Below the pieces are notes generated by a model. The model made no database searches and was not told where the DNA came from. It saw nothing but the letters and a program-made list of their open reading frames with translations. Both the position numbers and the translations under genes were made by a program. Below, one piece after another: positions 34,401-36,609 of a stretch of 36,609 nucleotides of DNA; within the stretch, counting starts at the first letter, position 1; every line of letters starts with the position of its first letter. The DNA lies in assembly GCA_002721995.1 (NCBI GenBank), contig PBMF01000008.1:56192-92800 (forward strand), in the 5' to 3' direction. The stretch comes from Chloroflexota bacterium. Lineage in GTDB: Bacteria > Chloroflexota > Dehalococcoidia > Lucifugimonadales > UBA3495.

Positions 34401-34611
34401 ATTCACTGGGGTTTGGAACGTGTCCTTTAAACAGGAGCTCGTCCACTCTGGACTGACCAAAAACTTGATCGAGACATTGAGTGTCGTACTTGCCGGGGTC
34501 AAATTCTGCTAGGTTGGATGATGAGTTAGCCGAAGGACTTGGACTGTTAGGGTCTCCTCCGCAAGCCGATAGCATAAGCATTACAACCAAACCAATCAGA
34601 ATTTTCGTCAT
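31453..34611 (-). CDS. Lipoprotein with Cys-pair modules and an Asp-box (BNR/sortilin-like) beta-propeller
   Basis: The 1052-residue protein has a lipoprotein signal peptide ending L-S-A-C17, so it is anchored on the outer face of the membrane. Two modules follow, each bracketed by cysteines 31 residues apart (C46/C77 and C117/C148) and with the core G-x-x-R/L-x-x-x-L/I-x-x-G-x-x-P-x-x-x-E-L. From about 200 to 950 there are at least a dozen Asp-box repeats (S-x-D-x-G-x-x-W and variants, e.g. S-T-D-G-G-R-T-W, T-I-D-G-G-A-N-W, S-V-D-G-G-R-N-W), each preceded by D-P-R/S-D/N-P-x-x-x-Y/V-type strands. This is the ten-or-more-bladed propeller of sortilin/Vps10 and BNR glycosidases. No catalytic residues are recognised. 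The final 100 residues form beta-rich sandwich sequence. Likely a surface binding protein. Confidence 0.85.
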   Translation of the reverse strand: MTKILIGLVVMLMLSACGGDPNSPSPSANSSSNLAEFDPGKYDTQCLDQVFGQSRVDELLFKGHVPNPSELIQMNSCLSKENGGSGEGNAQTDNRSGIPSPQSGEIIFNLDRFNSECIAETLGGELAGQIRFGGRIPTDYELNQLERCRSNGTKDFSGTSPSSIESDSPVRRIVARPSLPEGVLAAELKSVKLPDPSKVEPNTDQCEIFEDGECAELKWELVSDLRAGSFTSIKISPVDPDIIFAGVDSNDMSLYKSDDAGKTWKLIHITGHTSGIAVNPRDPDIIVYSILEGPMNRSTDGGRTWTEVDTGNVRVQIADPSSLGANIFTTVEFAPGDGRIAYAATVDGMHRSGTDRGPTNLFVSRNEGSTWELAGTCPSCGGIKSLAVDPRNHQVVWAATNNGAQLTRDGGKTWSGNLIEGYSDRPETYGIALQPGNPDTVLLSSAESGMFRSTDGGDTWSDASVGLGTLELHHVIYAPSNPKVAYVASHEGVFRSDDSGLTWEARNNGLGYLFTTPIAVDPRDEDVLYVGSASEVYTTHPSHFHAGLHEGEGLYKSVDGGRNWYLSDIGIDEAKLAQMATHPLLPFNLWADGESGRGAFFTPDAGETWLFSPNHAAHYPMVFAFSRSFPSTIYLTSWQNDGELMSSTDGAHNWIDLTPRVAAGISEETKNLGLYDDERRRWLHLHGLAISETDPNIIYVGSVHDTVYPDVEFNLKGAHIFKSVDGGITFNEISNGFPIETRTSINSIVVHPTNPDIAYAMTSLHETETAIGIYKTIDGGANWRTVNDGLDLHTNDLQMDRSDPNTLYAATESGIFKTTNGGLKWKKSSMGMPDDAPVIDLAIDPINPLYLYAITPDHVYRTKNGGNHWYIADLGIEKVSKEQLSSAQARLMSEMQLDRTKTGHSVYGSTFAQDRTLEIDATGRVVYVVAKTKASDMYGPQWDKVRKLYRAVLPPLTPVEYQFEINGEGMQIQSSSHIYDVVLDENIQEVRFTSAAPRGVYSEISINLPQSLQSSSYEISIDGLPISSSSVGTSISFANNRAGRSLVTIKLN

Positions 34612-34787
34612 GAGTCCTCGTAACCATGCAGGATCTTACGGACTGGAATAAAACCTTACCGTTTTACTTGAACTAAATTAGAGATTTATCGCTATTAATC
34701 AGGAGCCTAAATCGACAAAGTTTCCTTGGTTAATATCCTTTGTTAGTGAAAGCCCTCGCGTCGACTAATTCGGCGAAGGCCGAAAAT

Positions 34788-36335
34788 TTACGCCATCATG
34801 GGTTGAGCCATTATCCACAGACTAAGCACTGTATATACGGTCATTAATCCCAATATAGGTACTAGCCCTTTAAATGCAGCAGAATGGTCACTGCATCGAT
34901 TGATGGCAATAGTATGAGCCGCATATACAGCAACGACATGCCCCACAACAATAGCGCAAACCATAAGCGACCAGGAAACATTCGGAGAAAGTACAGCCGT
35001 GGTCATACGATAATTCGCTGTTCCAAATAGATTCCAACCGAACCCAAAAGGGTCAGATACGAGCGGTATGATCGATTGCCCTTGCATCAATAAGAAATAG
35101 TGAAAATGAGCTAAGTGATATGAGACTGCAATTGGGAGAAGGGTTATGGCGAAGGTGTTCCCTAGCACAGAACTAGAATCTGAAAAATTCCCCATGTATG
35201 GGGTAATAACCATGACTGCTCGGTAAAGTAAGTAAAATAGGACGGGTGCGCTGACCAGAGCGATTGAGCCAACTACCGTCATATTGGGTAAGTACGAATC
35301 CAACCGCTGACTTAGGTCCAACCATGTAGAAGTGGCAAAAAAACCATCGGCAGTCAAAGTTGCTAACACCAACAGTAGGAATACTGTCTGCGCTTCTGAC
35401 GAGTACTTGTTTCTGATGACGCCGGTTCCGAATATTCTCAGTTTTAAACGCCTCGTACCTGGCCTTGCCTTAATGAAACAACTGAGGCATCCGCTGCAGG
35501 TCCCGCTTTCTGGTCGGCAATATTCAGAACAAGTTCTACAAAACGATGAGCTTGAGGCTGATAATTCTAATATTGAGCAATACGATAACAGGTTGAACAA
35601 AACTGAAAATGGATCCCCGAATCTAAGCCATTCGCGTTTGCCAAAGGTCAACATTCCTATCCAGGTAATTATCGAGTAAGCAATTATTAGGAATGCCAAA
35701 TTTAGAGGGACAATCGAATGCGGGTATATATTTTCTACCCATGCAAAACCAAAAAACAGAAATACAGCAGGCCATACATTCCATCTTTCTCGATACCTGA
35801 CAATGGACTCTCTTTTAGTATGAGAATTGATTTTCATGAAGGCGAACTCTGCAATAGTGAAAACTATCAGCCAGGGATTAAGTAATCCCCACACATTCCC
35901 AAAACAGGCACATATCAACGTGATTCCGACCCAAAATATGACCCAAACAAACGTGGGTGAAATGTTGTGGATTGGACTTTGATCACCAATGAGTCCTGAT
36001 AGTAGTACGACAATAAACGTCAACAATGAAATCATTTGCACAAACGGTACCAGCCACGTTCTCAGAGGTCCGATTGGCCGTGCCATATGAGTGGATTTTA
36101 GAAGACCGTCCGTCTTGGAATGGGCTGTTGGTGAACGCCGTTGCGAAACGAAAGAGCGGGGCAAGATATGGCTGAGCAAAAAAGAAAGTACGACTGCCGC
36201 GGCCGCTGACCCTAAATACCAACCTAAAGGTAAAGGCGGGCTAAATCTCTGTACATACCCGTGAGCAGACGCCGTGGTCGGCATTAATCCTAATAGGATG
36301 AATAGCCCAACCCCTAATAGCAGAATAAACCTCAT
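34788..36335 (-). CDS. Polytopic membrane protein, FedB-like (fenitrothion-hydrolase-annotated family)
   Basis: The 515-residue protein begins with a signal-like helix ending S-A-H-G and has about ten further membrane helices. Several phrases match a family from Actinobacteria and Chloroflexota that is often annotated as fenitrothion hydrolase (FedB): F-G-N-V-W-G-L-L-N-P-W, W-N-V-W-P-A-V-F-L-F-F-G-F-A-W-V-E, F-G-K-R-E-W-L-R-F-G-D-P-F-S-V-L-F and A-T-L-T-A-D-G-F. A cytoplasm-or-periplasm loop (about 253-287) has six closely spaced cysteines (C266, C269, C273, C280, C283, C286), looking like a metal site. The hydrolase label comes from one characterised member and should not be taken as the function here. 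It is the last complete gene of the window on this strand, 176 bases upstream of the lipoprotein gene. Confidence 0.7.
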   Translation of the reverse strand: MRFILLLGVGLFILLGLMPTTASAHGYVQRFSPPLPLGWYLGSAAAAVVLSFLLSHILPRSFVSQRRSPTAHSKTDGLLKSTHMARPIGPLRTWLVPFVQMISLLTFIVVLLSGLIGDQSPIHNISPTFVWVIFWVGITLICACFGNVWGLLNPWLIVFTIAEFAFMKINSHTKRESIVRYRERWNVWPAVFLFFGFAWVENIYPHSIVPLNLAFLIIAYSIITWIGMLTFGKREWLRFGDPFSVLFNLLSYCSILELSASSSSFCRTCSEYCRPESGTCSGCLSCFIKARPGTRRLKLRIFGTGVIRNKYSSEAQTVFLLLVLATLTADGFFATSTWLDLSQRLDSYLPNMTVVGSIALVSAPVLFYLLYRAVMVITPYMGNFSDSSSVLGNTFAITLLPIAVSYHLAHFHYFLLMQGQSIIPLVSDPFGFGWNLFGTANYRMTTAVLSPNVSWSLMVCAIVVGHVVAVYAAHTIAINRCSDHSAAFKGLVPILGLMTVYTVLSLWIMAQPMMA

Positions 36336-36536
36336 AAAATGGCCTTTTAGACCGTACCTGGTTTGAGGCAGATCTAACCCTTCGTCATCGGTCAGCGAAA
36401 ATTTGTATATGGGTGCAAGGCAATATTAGGAGTGACTCACTAAGATGTCTAATCTCATTTGATCACTTATGAGCACTGCTGTAGATAAAAGGGGATAGGA
36501 CATCAGCAAGTTTGAATGTGTCCCTGGAAACATAAA

Positions 36537-36584
36537 AGCTGTTAACGCTAGCCCCAATTGGCTCGTTAACAGCTCTTTTTATTT
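36537..36584 (+). terminator. Rho-independent terminator (or attenuator) near the right edge
   Basis: AGCTGTTAACG (36537-36547) pairs with CGTTAACAGCT (36564-36574), and the inner AGCC/GGCT (36550-36553 with 36560-36563) continues the stem past a 2-base bulge. A T-rich run (36576-36584) follows on the plus strand. No plus-strand gene ends upstream within the 200 preceding bases, so it may belong to a short RNA or a leader of a gene beyond the window. Confidence 0.7.
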
Positions 36585-36609
36585 TCTGATCGGGGTGGTC
36601 GGATTCGAA

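Overview
The window (36.6 kb) looks like a chromosomal segment of an uncultivated, probably marine, bacterium. The gene mix suggests a Chloroflexota lineage of the SAR202/Dehalococcoidia type: paired GMC flavin oxidoreductases, an LLM flavin monooxygenase, a PIG-L type deacetylase remnant, a MaoC hotdog protein, a FedB-like membrane protein and secreted beta-propellers. This assignment rests on gene content only; no rRNA or marker gene is present. Base composition is uneven: the left end and 28.2-31 kb are visibly richer in GC than the rest. No rRNA, tRNA, CRISPR array or intact mobile element was seen.

Layout. 1-1666: the end of a CDGSH iron-sulfur gene, a 44-codon remnant of a tyrosine recombinase, a SnoaL-like gene and gene debris with a perfect 22-bp hairpin. 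1667-7032 (+): an MFS exporter, a TSUP anion transporter and a large exported beta-propeller with a Gly-Gly-Gly-Cys C-terminal anchor. 7111-11679 (-): oligopeptidase B, a decayed PIG-L deacetylase pseudogene, a NIPSNAP-like small protein and a MaoC-type protein. 11835-15520 (+): an MMPL/RND transporter overlapping an RmlD-like SDR gene by 4 nt. 15664-17293 (+): a two-gene unit ending in a UGSC-family selenoprotein. 17519-20406 (-): a cupin, an Fe-ADH/maleylacetate-reductase-like protein lacking metal ligands, and a coupled DCC/DUF2071 pair. 20588-23970: two GMC oxidoreductases tail to tail around two terminators. 24219-27424: an ABM-like small protein, a PAC2-family protein and an aminopeptidase P. 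27814-29138 (+): an AhpD-like selenoprotein (CxxU) and an LLM monooxygenase. 29258-36335: a TPR protein, a DUF1330 gene broken by an amber codon, an Asp-box lipoprotein and a FedB-like membrane protein.

The most notable result is two selenoprotein genes that ordinary gene callers would truncate at in-frame UGA codons (17048-17050 and 28060-28062). Each continues in frame into conserved family sequence. Each has, just downstream of the UGA, a hairpin whose apical loop starts CGUG and fits the bacterial SECIS rules. The organism therefore most likely inserts selenocysteine, although no sel genes lie in this window. A second theme is a short Cys-bracketed module (two cysteines 31-32 residues apart) found three times in the propeller at 4213-7032 and twice in the lipoprotein at 31453-34611, which suggests that two exported proteins 24 kb apart share an envelope role. 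Third, several genes are visibly decaying: the integrase remnant, the PIG-L and DUF1330 pseudogenes and the debris at 1.0-1.5 kb.
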